Both the position numbers and the translations under genes were made by a program. A stretch of DNA of 64,000 bases. Origin: Ensifer oleiphilus. GTDB lineage: Bacteria > Pseudomonadota > Alphaproteobacteria > Rhizobiales > Rhizobiaceae. The stretch covers positions 124,001-188,000 of the forward strand of contig NZ_JABWDU010000008.1 in NCBI RefSeq assembly GCF_013371465.1, in the 5' to 3' direction. The notes below the pieces were generated by a model. The model was given only the letters and a program-made list of their open reading frames with translations, did not search any database and was not told the origin of the DNA. Positions 35,701 to 42,624 of this stretch are shown in pieces. Position 1 is the stretch's first letter; each line of letters starts with the position of its first letter.

Positions 35701-37788
35701 GCCGAGATAGGCCGTGACCGTCTCCACATCGGCGCGCACGGAAACCATTGCGCCCTGAGGCTGCGACTGCATCAAGCGTCCGCGCGCAGCGACGAGCCGC
35801 ACTCCGTCCTCGAAGGAGATGACATTGGCCAGTGTCGCGGCGACGAATTCGCCAACGCTGTGGCCGATCATCGCGTCGGGCTTCAAGCCGCGGCTCATCC
35901 AAAGGCGCGCCAGCGCGTATTCGACGAGATAGAGGCAAGGCTGGGCGATGCGGGTTTCGCGCTGCTCGTCGGCCATCGCCTGACTGACGGTGCCACTGTG
36001 GCAGATGAAATCGCGCAGGTCCGTCTTCAACGGCGCCCGGAGCAGATCGGCGCCCCGATCGATCCAACGGGTGAATTCCGGTTCGCGGCTGTAGAGTGCG
36101 GCTCCCATGCCGACATATTGCGAGCCCTGGCCGGGGAACATAAAAGCGAGCGGCGGACGGTCGGTCGCAACCGCGCTTGCCACCCTTTCATCGCCGAGGC
36201 GCTCGATCGCCTGCTCGATATCGTTGACGGCAATCGCGGTGCGATGGCTGAAGGCGCGCCGTCCGGTCTGCAGCGTGTTGGCAACCTGTGCCAGCGGCAA
36301 TGCCGGGTTTGCCTGCAGATGATCGCGCAGGTTCGTCCGCATGGCTGCAAGCGCGGCCTCGTTGCGGGCGGACAACGGCAGGATAAACGGCCCCCGCGCC
36401 ATAGCGTCGGTATCCCCCCGCGATGCCGGCGCCTGCTCCAGTACGAGGTGCACATTGGTACCTCCGACGCCGAACGAGCTGATGCCGGCGCGGCGCGGAC
36501 CCTCGGTAACCGGCCAGTCGGTGGTGCTGGCGGGAATATAGAAGGGGGTCTCATCGAGATTGATGCGCGGGTTTGGCCTTTGATAGTTCGCCATTCCCGG
36601 GATCTTGGCGTGATAGAGCGCCAGCGTCGTCTTGATCAAGCCGCAGACACCGGCGGCGGCGTCGAGGTGACCGACATTGCCCTTGACGGAGCCCAATGCG
36701 CAATGCTGCCGCATGTCGCCAGCATCGGCGAAGGCGGCGCGCAATCCGCCGAACTCGATGGGGTCACCGAGCGGCGTCGCTGTGCCGTGGCATTCGACAT
36801 AACCGATCGTCTGGGGATCGACACCGGCATTTGCCAGCGCCGACGAAATCGCATCCGCCTGCCCCTCGACGCTCGGTGCGGTAAACCCGATCTTGTCCGA
36901 ACCGTCATTGTTGATGCCGTAGCCGCGAATGACCGCGAAGATCCGGTCTCCATCCTCAAGGGCGTCTTCCAACCGCTTCAAAAGCACGATGCCGGCGCCG
37001 CTGCCGAAAACCGTTCCGGCCGCCTGCGCGTCGAACGGCCGGCAGACGCCATCGGGAGAGACCATGCCGCCCTCCTGGTAGATGTAGCCACGCCGCTGTG
37101 GAATGGTGATCGACACCCCTCCGGCAAGCGCCATGTCGCAGCTATAGGTCAGAAGGTTCTGGCAGGCCTGGGACACCGCCAGAAGCGAGGTCGAGCAGGC
37201 CGACTGGATCGCGATTGCCGGCCCGCGCAGATTGAACTTATAGGCGATGCGGGTCGCCAGCACGTCCGTCAGCGAGCCGACGATCTGCTGAAAGCAGCCG
37301 ATCTGATAGTTTGAGGTGAACTCCTCGGCCTTCGCCCGTTCGCCCAGCACATTGTTGATGAGATAGGTCGGCATCGACGCCCCGGCGAAAACGCCGATCA
37401 GACCGGGATAGCGATGGGGATCGTACCCGGCCCGCTCCAGCGCTTCCCAGCAGACTTCCAGGAAGACCCGGTGCTGCGGGTCGGTAACCGCGGCCTCGCG
37501 CGGGAACATGCCGAAGAACTCGGCGTCGAACATGTCGATATCAGGAAGCTGCGGTCGGGCCGGGACATAGTTCGCCGCAGCGCGTTCCTCGTCGGTAAAA
37601 GAGTCCTCGATCTCGTCCGGCCTCAGCTTCGAAAACGCGTGCCGCCCCTCGCAGACCAGGTCCCAGAGAGCCTCGACCGACGGAGCGCCCGGAAAGCGAC
37701 CGGACATGCCGATGATCGCAATGCCAGTCACGTCCTGGTCGTTGCGATCGGAACCGCGCGCGTCGTCCGAACCATTGAAAACCGTCAT
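29698..37788 (-). CDS. Hybrid PKS-NRPS: KS-AT-ACP-aminotransferase-C-A(Gly)-T
   Basis: A 2696-residue megasynthase. Ketosynthase at about 21-450 with Cys198 (SACSTS), His334 and His374. Malonyl-type acyltransferase at about 546-860 with GHSVGE (Ser644) and HAFH (740-743). ACP at about 953-1026 with Ser986 in GFDSL, then an Ala/Pro-rich linker. Class III PLP aminotransferase at about 1160-1610 with Lys1446 in YGKVIGGG. Condensation at about 1636-2075 with intact HHIICDG (1765-1771). Adenylation at about 2092-2570, specificity residues read as DILQLGMIWK, a glycine-type code. Carrier at about 2595-2665 with Ser2626. No ketoreductase is present, so the beta-keto thioester is probably aminated directly, as in the iturin/mycosubtilin and microcystin synthases. 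Both ends overlap neighbours by 4 bases. Confidence 0.93.
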   Translation of the reverse strand: MTVFNGSDDARGSDRNDQDVTGIAIIGMSGRFPGAPSVEALWDLVCEGRHAFSKLRPDEIEDSFTDEERAAANYVPARPQLPDIDMFDAEFFGMFPREAAVTDPQHRVFLEVCWEALERAGYDPHRYPGLIGVFAGASMPTYLINNVLGERAKAEEFTSNYQIGCFQQIVGSLTDVLATRIAYKFNLRGPAIAIQSACSTSLLAVSQACQNLLTYSCDMALAGGVSITIPQRRGYIYQEGGMVSPDGVCRPFDAQAAGTVFGSGAGIVLLKRLEDALEDGDRIFAVIRGYGINNDGSDKIGFTAPSVEGQADAISSALANAGVDPQTIGYVECHGTATPLGDPIEFGGLRAAFADAGDMRQHCALGSVKGNVGHLDAAAGVCGLIKTTLALYHAKIPGMANYQRPNPRINLDETPFYIPASTTDWPVTEGPRRAGISSFGVGGTNVHLVLEQAPASRGDTDAMARGPFILPLSARNEAALAAMRTNLRDHLQANPALPLAQVANTLQTGRRAFSHRTAIAVNDIEQAIERLGDERVASAVATDRPPLAFMFPGQGSQYVGMGAALYSREPEFTRWIDRGADLLRAPLKTDLRDFICHSGTVSQAMADEQRETRIAQPCLYLVEYALARLWMSRGLKPDAMIGHSVGEFVAATLANVISFEDGVRLVAARGRLMQSQPQGAMVSVRADVETVTAYLGDGVEVAAVNAPKLCVISGTFDAVDAACAAMERAGVAFSRLHTSHAFHSAMMDGVTDALREETAKVTYGTAITPYISCVTGAWQTGEQGMSPDYWAKHCRAAVRFSDGLATLCDGRKPVLLEVGPGRTLSVFAAQTLGRDAVSAVVQSLPEHDRAHAAGDTLAEAHGKLWMSGCDLNWPASLAAGTAPLILPTYPFQRQRHWIDAPASTRRGESRPASPVAQLFAAEPSSIDTQVQSSDGMKIMNVATPAVVASRIPALQTSLITLLSDMSGEALGPGEAGATFLELGFDSLFIGQFAQRIEKDYKIKLSFRELLSNIPTIQDLAAHLDRQLPPEPQQAPASVAAGAEVTLPLTAASAPPVAAPVLPPLPVAPVTMAAPVAGIEAVLQSQLQMLQAVVSQQLQVLQAAGSAAAPPVTATVAAAAIANPAATPEPQPLAKDLVDPTADGEIGAGRIKLYRPGAKSLAPEMTPEKQAFVANLIAAYEARNGKSKSFTGQNRKWLADPRTAAGFRQDWKEIVFPVVSDRSKGSRIWDVDGNEYIDLVNGMGQTAFGHAPDFVVEAVKAQADAGFAIGPQTPLAGEVAEMIAEMTGHERVTFCNTGSEAVMAAMRVARTVTGRDRIVIFGNDYHGQFDEVLVKGKNRAGAPVAIPVAAGIPAASVANMTVLRYGDPESLDWIKANAGDIAAVIIEPVQSRHPELRPVEFVRALRDIATKSEFALVFDEVVTGFRVDPGGMQAIWGIKGDMATYGKVIGGGMPIGVLVGDSRFMDALDGGCWNYGDDSVPMTAPTFFAGTFVRHPLVLAAARAVLQHIKGEGAALYGAVAERTQALVAEINADLARRGIARSVNGYKSWFFTEFGSDDPLGSLLYAKMRMQGIHIQDGYPCFLTTAHSEADFQAIAAAFRTSLDALQSVGILGTQSQPEEIVPASAGVKFVRPSTAPLTEAQKEIWLAAQAGDEASCSFNESFTMVLDGPLDRERLGRALDAVVARHDALQIRFARAGDHFEFIPDFELDVAEIDLAGESDGEVLFRQLIDEDARTPFDLANGPLVRASIVRMAPDSHRLVFTAHHIICDGWSVNVVIEELAAIYSAYAHNTEADLAPPLSFATYATDLAPNAEIAGATEQFWLDQYKNVPDLPDMPLDRPRSERRSFAGGTVTGHIEAETHKALKKAGAKSGATLFSTLLAALQIMISRLSGQEDIVVAIPSAGQSLLDGQTLVGHCVNLLPLRQTVMSDGRFDEHLKATQQLVLGAFEHQDYTYGTLVRKLGVKRDTHRLPLTEIQFNLERVPDNLDFGGLQTKISSNAKAFSNFDMFFNLTESPGGVRIDVDYNAEVFERSTIERWIGHFATLVAALAVDIARPITDLPLLSEAEQTWLAQELNDTAAAYDRDAFVFSLFARKASERPTAIAVELDGQTMTYAELETRSNQLACRIQKAVPKPGQRIALLVERSLEMVVALLAIMKSGHAYVPLDPAHPETRLSQTLAVASVAGMICDSDRAEALAGKDIAIIRVDGEQGATSPAAALPQLPTDAATPAYIIFTSGSTGAPKGVEVSHRALVNFLTSMAREPGLTDRDTIVAVTTISFDIAGLELYLPLVTGAKVVLAGRHTVRDGFALVRLIESCGATVLQATPTLWQMLVEAGLSRPGLKMLCGGEPLPKALASSLLGLGGELWNMYGPTETTIWSSVQRIEDGEKPITIGHPIANTQLLILDKAGRVAAIGVTGELHIGGEGLANGYFARLDLTEKAFTDIDIGTGVVQRLYKTGDVGRRLADGSLQLLGRRDQQIKLRGFRIELGDIEAAISSAEGVRQCAVVAAENSNGDKQLVCYVIPENENSKPTTSMLAAHAEANLPAHMVPSFWVLEEALPQTANGKLDRKTLEQRGLPQREVAAIRVPPRTAMETRLCEIWRDVLNAQEIGVEDNLYALGADSLIIFRIAARMLDSGLQLEAKHLMMHPSIAELATFAETRDDGELSGTQPQVPSLRDFRNGARRRFEQVSRA

Positions 37789-39731
37789 GAGGCGCTCCTG
37801 CGGAAGTGGGACATGTTCTTTTTCTGGCGTGCCGCACGTTCGGCCGCCGTCATCGTGCGGGCACTGGCCGACGACTTTCCGTCAAGAAAACCAGCCAGTT
37901 CGCGAACGGTCGTATGCTTGAACAGCGCGACCACATCGATCGGTCGGGCGAGCTTTACCTCCAGCGCCGCATGCACCCGCATCAGCTGCAGCGATGTGCC
38001 GCCGAAATCGAAGAAGTTGCGATCGAGCTCTACGGCCTGAAGGCCGAGGACGCTGCACCAAAGTTCTTGCAAGACCGCCTCGGTTCGGCTGGCGACGGGC
38101 GCGTTTTCGGTGGGCAATGCGTCCACCGGCAGCGGTAGCCTGGCACGGTCGACCTTGCCCGACTGGTGCAGCGGCAACTGATCGAGCACGATCACTGCAC
38201 TCGGGATCATGTAGGCGGGAAGACTGTTGCGCAGCCTTTCCATCACACCGCGGATCAGCTCTGCATCGTCTGTCCGCGTCCCCTCGTGCGGGCACAGATA
38301 GCCGACGATCCGCTTATGGGACTGGTCCAGATGCTGGCAGATAACGACGCCATCGGCGAGCCGCGGATCACGCCGCAAGGCGGCCTCGATCTCATCAAGC
38401 TCGATGCGTTTTCCGTTCAACTTGATCTGCCGGTCCCGCCGGCCCCGAAAGAGGAGGATGCCGTCGTTGCCGAGCACGGACAGATCGCCCGTCAGATAGC
38501 CGCGCACATCGCCCTCGTCGGTACGGATCGTGACGAACCGCTCCGCCGTCAGTTCGGGACGCCGGAAGTAACCGATGGCGACCCCTTCGCCGGTGAGAAC
38601 CAGTTCCCCCTCCATGCCGCGCCCGACCGGGCGATGGTCCTCGTCGACAATCAGTATTCCGGTGTGACCGACGGCGCGGCCGATCGGCACATCCTTGCCG
38701 TCAAACCCGGCGGGGATGTCGAAGGCGGTGGCGATCACGGTGATTTCCGTCGGGCCGTAGCCGTTGGTCAGGCGGCACTCCGGATGCGCCTTCTGAAAAC
38801 GTTTGACATGTTCGGCCGAGGCGACTTCGCCGCCGAACATCAGGTGTCGCAACGTCGGCAGTTCGCCGCAGGAGAAATCGGCGAGCAGATTGAACAGACC
38901 CGTAGTGATCAGGGAGACAGTGACGCCGTTGTCGCGGATGACGTCCCGCAGCCGGCCGATCGAGAAATTTCCGTCCGGCAAACCGGCGATGGTGCCGCCA
39001 TTCGTCAACGTGCCCCAGACCTCGAAGGTGGCGATGTCGAACGCGATTGTGGCCGCGTGCAGCACGACGTCGCCGCTGCCGAGCTCGACATAGTTCTGAT
39101 CGAGCGCGAGCCGGGTGATGCCGCGATGCGGAATGGCGACGCCCTTCGGGCGGCCGGTCGAACCCGACGTATACATGACGTAGGCCATATCGCCACCGGC
39201 GACAGCCACCTGTTCGAATGGCTTCGCCTGAGCGTGCGCGAGATCGCCAACGAGGGCGTGGAGGTTGGCGATCGTGCCCTTGACGCTCGGAACCTGGCGC
39301 ATCGTAACAAGCGTGCAGGTATCGACAAAGACCACCTTCGGCTCGCAGTCGCCGATGACGTAGTCGAGGTGGTCGACGGGAAAGGTCGTGTCCAGGGGCA
39401 GATAGGCAGCGCCTGCCTTCAGGATGGCCAGCATGGCGACGATCGTCTCAAGGGACCGCGGAACGAAGAGGCAGACGATGTCGCCCTTTGTCACGCCCTG
39501 GTCCATCAGGTAGGCGGCGAGCGCATCGGAGAGCGTGTCAAGTTCGCCATAGGTGATCGAGTGATCGTCGAAGATGATTGCCGTCGCCTGCGGAGCCGCC
39601 TGAGCCTGCTGATGAACGATGGCATGAACCGAGCGCTCCGGATCGTAAGACACGGTTTCCTGCGAGCGACCCGTCGCGCGCGCCGGCATCACCGCCGAAC
39701 CGTCCGCTCCGGAAAATCGGAACTCAGCCAT
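37785..39731 (-). CDS. NRPS loading module: adenylation-carrier didomain
   Basis: A 648-residue A-T protein, first gene of the leftward PKS-NRPS operon. A-domain cores are MYTSGSTGRPKGVAIPHRG (A3), NGYGPTE (A5), YLTGDLSVLGNDGILLFRGR (A7/A8) and the A10 lysine Lys526 in QSGKVDR. Specificity residues read by alignment to GrsA are DIFLMGGVIK; Asp at the first position implies an alpha-amino acid substrate, but I do not recognise the code. Carrier domain at about 545-617 with Ser580 in FGGTS. The tail (ERAARQKKNMSHFRRSAS, 631-648) is helical and charged like a docking segment that meets the next ketosynthase. It should activate the starter for the KS of the downstream protein. Confidence 0.9.
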   Translation of the reverse strand: MAEFRFSGADGSAVMPARATGRSQETVSYDPERSVHAIVHQQAQAAPQATAIIFDDHSITYGELDTLSDALAAYLMDQGVTKGDIVCLFVPRSLETIVAMLAILKAGAAYLPLDTTFPVDHLDYVIGDCEPKVVFVDTCTLVTMRQVPSVKGTIANLHALVGDLAHAQAKPFEQVAVAGGDMAYVMYTSGSTGRPKGVAIPHRGITRLALDQNYVELGSGDVVLHAATIAFDIATFEVWGTLTNGGTIAGLPDGNFSIGRLRDVIRDNGVTVSLITTGLFNLLADFSCGELPTLRHLMFGGEVASAEHVKRFQKAHPECRLTNGYGPTEITVIATAFDIPAGFDGKDVPIGRAVGHTGILIVDEDHRPVGRGMEGELVLTGEGVAIGYFRRPELTAERFVTIRTDEGDVRGYLTGDLSVLGNDGILLFRGRRDRQIKLNGKRIELDEIEAALRRDPRLADGVVICQHLDQSHKRIVGYLCPHEGTRTDDAELIRGVMERLRNSLPAYMIPSAVIVLDQLPLHQSGKVDRARLPLPVDALPTENAPVASRTEAVLQELWCSVLGLQAVELDRNFFDFGGTSLQLMRVHAALEVKLARPIDVVALFKHTTVRELAGFLDGKSSASARTMTAAERAARQKKNMSHFRRSAS

Positions 39732-40181
39732 ACTTCGCCTCCTGTTCCTCTCGCTTCACTGCCTGGCGGAAAGACCCAGACGCCCTCCCGGCAACAGACG
39801 GCCGGCGAAATTTGCTGCAATGCCGTCGTCAGCCAGAATTCCATGGTGGCGAAAAATGAACAGCTGATCATTGGGATAGCCGCATCGATACCCGGCCATC
39901 AAAAGGGTTAGCTCCACTTAGTCCTTAGGGGGATGCGACCTGGGGAGATGCGCGGACAACCCCTCACGCCACGCAGGCAGAACCATTTGTTTTCGCTTTG
40001 TTTTCACGCGTTTCCAGATGTGCGCGCGGCAGTGGACCTTGAGGCGTGGGCGAGGCGAAAACGATCGACAGCGGCGCGCGTCCTGTCAGACGGACAAAGG
40101 CTGCTGCAGCACCGCGAATTGCGGGATGTTCTCACCCTTGAACTGGATGGACTTTGAGGAAACATGCAGTCCCCGCACGAC
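39732..40181. promoter_or_regulatory. Promoter region of the PKS-NRPS operon with AAAGGG-TTAG-N6-TTAG element
   Basis: A 450-base gap between the loading-module gene and the GH16 gene (both leftward). At 39901-39919 it carries AAAAGGGTTAGctccacTTAG, followed by CCTTAGGGGG at 39923-39932; three TTAG boxes occur within 26 bases. The first two have the same six-base spacing as the element before the export operon at 11614-11627. A 74-codon open frame at 39933-40157 lacks a ribosome site and was not accepted as a gene. The remaining sequence shows nothing that I can assign. Confidence 0.4.
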
Positions 40182-41039
40182 CTATGGAAGGTCGTAGGCC
40201 CGGACATAATCGATGAACATGTGGGAGGGATCAGGCGCCTGGTCCGCCGTCTTTTCGACCAGAGCGAGGTTGAGCAGCACATACATCGGCTGCCGGTGCT
40301 CGGGCCGTGTCTCTGCCTTCCAGACGAGTTTCCGGTCGAAATACATCCGGATGAACTCGGAATCGATCTTCACCCCATAGGTGTGAAAGTCCTGGGGATC
40401 GGCATCGCGAAACACCTCGATCCGGCTGAATTGGGAATCGTTCTTGTCGTCTCGATGCCAGACATGGATGACCGAGGAGTAACCGTCCGGCTTGTCGCCG
40501 TAAAATTCCATCACGTCTATTTCCGCCGTCGACTTCGAGCGATCCTTGCCAATCAACCAGAAGGCGGGCCATACCCCGGGACCGACCGGCAGTTGGGCGC
40601 GCATTTCAAAATAGCCGTATTGCTGGGCAAAGCCGTTGCCCTTGGGATCGACCGACGCGAGCAGGCCGGACTGCCAGTCTCCCTCCGGATCACGCTTCGC
40701 CTCGATCCTCAGGATGCCGTTCTCGGTCTTGAAAGGCGTGCGTTCGCCGGGATTGGCGAAGCGGGCACCGCCGAAATCCCCGGACCACGGCGTGTGCGCG
40801 ATCCAACGGGTGCCAGGCCCCCAGGCCGATACATCCAGCTCATCAAAGTTCTCATCGAAGGTCAGACGCATATCGTCGACCGGAAGCGCGTCGCCTGTGT
40901 CCCCGCCCGTGTATTCGTCAGCCGAGGCGCCGGACACGAGCATCAACATCCACAGACAACCGATGGCAGGTCGGACGAAGCGCCGAACTGACGGACGGCG
41001 GGTCAAGCAATGGCGCGGTTCGCGAACAGATGGGGTCAT
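40182..41039 (-). CDS. Secreted glycoside hydrolase family 16 (ExoK-like endoglycanase)
   Basis: A 285-residue GH16 protein with signal peptide (FVRPAIGCLWMLMLVSGASA, about 21-40). The active-site motif EIDVMEF places Glu173 (nucleophile), Asp175 and Glu178 (acid/base). Other family marks are YGYFEMRAQLPVGPGVWPAF and HTYGVKIDSEFIRMYFD. Enzymes of this type cut beta-1,3 or beta-1,3/1,4 glucans or galactans; in rhizobial EPS loci ExoK trims newly made polymer to adjust chain length. The placement beside the polymerase gene supports this role. The start is the only ATG giving a full signal peptide. Confidence 0.92.
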   Translation of the reverse strand: MTPSVREPRHCLTRRPSVRRFVRPAIGCLWMLMLVSGASADEYTGGDTGDALPVDDMRLTFDENFDELDVSAWGPGTRWIAHTPWSGDFGGARFANPGERTPFKTENGILRIEAKRDPEGDWQSGLLASVDPKGNGFAQQYGYFEMRAQLPVGPGVWPAFWLIGKDRSKSTAEIDVMEFYGDKPDGYSSVIHVWHRDDKNDSQFSRIEVFRDADPQDFHTYGVKIDSEFIRMYFDRKLVWKAETRPEHRQPMYVLLNLALVEKTADQAPDPSHMFIDYVRAYDLP

Positions 41040-41178
41040 GGTGAGAAACTAACGCGGCAGCCCACCGGGGGTCCATTACCGATTCAGGCCGGGGCGCTAT
41101 GCGAAAGGCTTAGCCGCAGGCGTAAATACGCGGCATGCCCCCTTTGATAGGATCGTTTCATGAACTGGAACGGGTGGC
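41040..41178. promoter_or_regulatory. Divergent promoter between GH16 and polymerase genes
   Basis: The 139-base gap contains AAAGGCTTAGCCGC (41104-41117), similar to AAAGGGATTAGCCGC before the export operon (11607-11621), and on the other strand GCCGCGTTAG (41053-41062 region). Only one TTAG is present on the plus strand here, so the full two-box pattern is not conserved. The region must hold promoters for both divergent genes. Confidence 0.35.
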
Positions 41179-42624
41179 ATGAGCTTTGAACTGATCGGCT
41201 TCGTTACCGTACTCGTGGGGTTGGGCGTGCTCATGGCGCCCATCCATTGGGCTTTGACGTTCATGGTCGTTTCCACCACGCTGGGCTCGGCGGCGGCGAT
41301 CAACCTTCCAGCCCTTGGCGGCGCGTCCATCCTTGTTCCCAATGTCTTCCTGCTGTTTTTCGGTGTCAGGATCCTGATGGCTTATGGCGAAGGCCCGGTG
41401 CTGGCAGCCTTCGCGCCGGCCGGCTCCGGCTTCTGGCTGATGGTGCTCACGCTTTTTGGCGTGCTGACCGCGATCCTGTCGCCTCGCTTGTTCCAGGGGG
41501 CCGTCGATGTAATGACGGTCGAACGATCTGTCGGTGCGAGAAGTTTCATAGCGCTGTCGCCGCTCAGGTCTTCATCCAACAACATAACGCAGGCCGTCTA
41601 CGCGCTTGGTGGGCTTGCCTGTTTCGGGTTCTGCCACGCCTATATGCGCCGCCCGGCGGCTCCCTCGCACCTCGTCAACGCCATCCTCATTACCGCAGCG
41701 GTCAATCTCGCCTTCGCGGCCGCCGACATCGTCACCTACTTCTCCGGCACAGAGTATCTGCTGAGCGTGGTGCGAACGGCCAACTACGCCCTTCTGACCG
41801 CGGCGGAAAAGGGCGGGCTGAAACGGATTTCCGGATCGTTCCCCGAGGCATCGGCCTTTGCCGACTACACTCTGGTGCTGTTTGCCGCGACAGCGAGCCT
41901 CTGGCTCGACCGGGTCCGCTCGCGGGTGACGGCAGCGTTGGCCCTTGCCTCGCTCGCGGGCCTTGTATTTTCGACGTCTGCGACCGCGCTGCTTGGGTTG
42001 GCCGTCGTCTTCCCGTTTCTCTGGATACGGTCGATCGTCACGGTCTTCCAAGGGAACAATTCCGGACGCCCCGTGTTTCTCGCCGCCCTTTTCCTCATCG
42101 TGCCGCTCGTCCTGCTCATGGTCGTCAACATGTTTCCGGAGATGGTGTCGACCGTTTACGACTTTCTCGATGAGATGCTCCTGTCAAAGGTCGACAGCCA
42201 GTCCGGCCGCGAGCGCGCCATGTGGAACGCGGCCGCCTATGAGGCGTTCGTCAACACTTTCGGCATGGGCGCGGGTCTGGGAAGCGCACGCGCCTCCAGC
42301 TATCTGCTGGTCCTCCTGTCGAATGTCGGTGTTCTCGGGCTGGTCATCTTCTGCATCTTCGTCGCAACCATCCTTTGCGCGCGCGTGCCGTCGGCGGCTC
42401 AGCGGCGTGTGGAAGGTCTTGCAGCGCTACGGGCAGCAAAAGCCGGAATTATCGCCGCTCTCAGCACGTCTCTCGTTTCCGGAACCGTCTATGACCTGGG
42501 CCTGCTGTTCTACATCCTCGCCGGCAGCGTGTCGGCGCTGACATGCCTGCAAATCGCCGAGACGGCAGCACCCCGACCACGACTGATCGCCGCGGCTGGC
42601 CCGCGCCGCATGGGAGGCTCCTGA
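41179..42624 (+). CDS. Polysaccharide polymerase, Wzy/O-antigen ligase-like membrane protein
   Basis: A 481-residue integral membrane protein with about ten or more hydrophobic segments, for example LIGFVTVLVGLGVLMAPIHW, VFLLFFGVRILMAY, LVLFAATASLWLD and VFLAALFLIVPLVLLMVVNM. The large periplasmic loop region has GGLKRISGSFPEASAFADYT and, later, SGRERAMWNAAAYEAFVNT then FGMGAGLGSARASSYLLVLL, the pattern of Wzy_C/O-antigen polymerases. It should join flipped repeat units. The stop TGA shares one base with the ATG of the pyruvyl transferase gene. Confidence 0.85.
   Translation: MSFELIGFVTVLVGLGVLMAPIHWALTFMVVSTTLGSAAAINLPALGGASILVPNVFLLFFGVRILMAYGEGPVLAAFAPAGSGFWLMVLTLFGVLTAILSPRLFQGAVDVMTVERSVGARSFIALSPLRSSSNNITQAVYALGGLACFGFCHAYMRRPAAPSHLVNAILITAAVNLAFAAADIVTYFSGTEYLLSVVRTANYALLTAAEKGGLKRISGSFPEASAFADYTLVLFAATASLWLDRVRSRVTAALALASLAGLVFSTSATALLGLAVVFPFLWIRSIVTVFQGNNSGRPVFLAALFLIVPLVLLMVVNMFPEMVSTVYDFLDEMLLSKVDSQSGRERAMWNAAAYEAFVNTFGMGAGLGSARASSYLLVLLSNVGVLGLVIFCIFVATILCARVPSAAQRRVEGLAALRAAKAGIIAALSTSLVSGTVYDLGLLFYILAGSVSALTCLQIAETAAPRPRLIAAAGPRRMGGS

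Noticed and set aside
39933-40157. Possible 74-residue gene upstream of the NRPS operon
   Set aside because: There is no ribosome binding site and no hydrophobic or conserved pattern; it overlaps the likely promoter.
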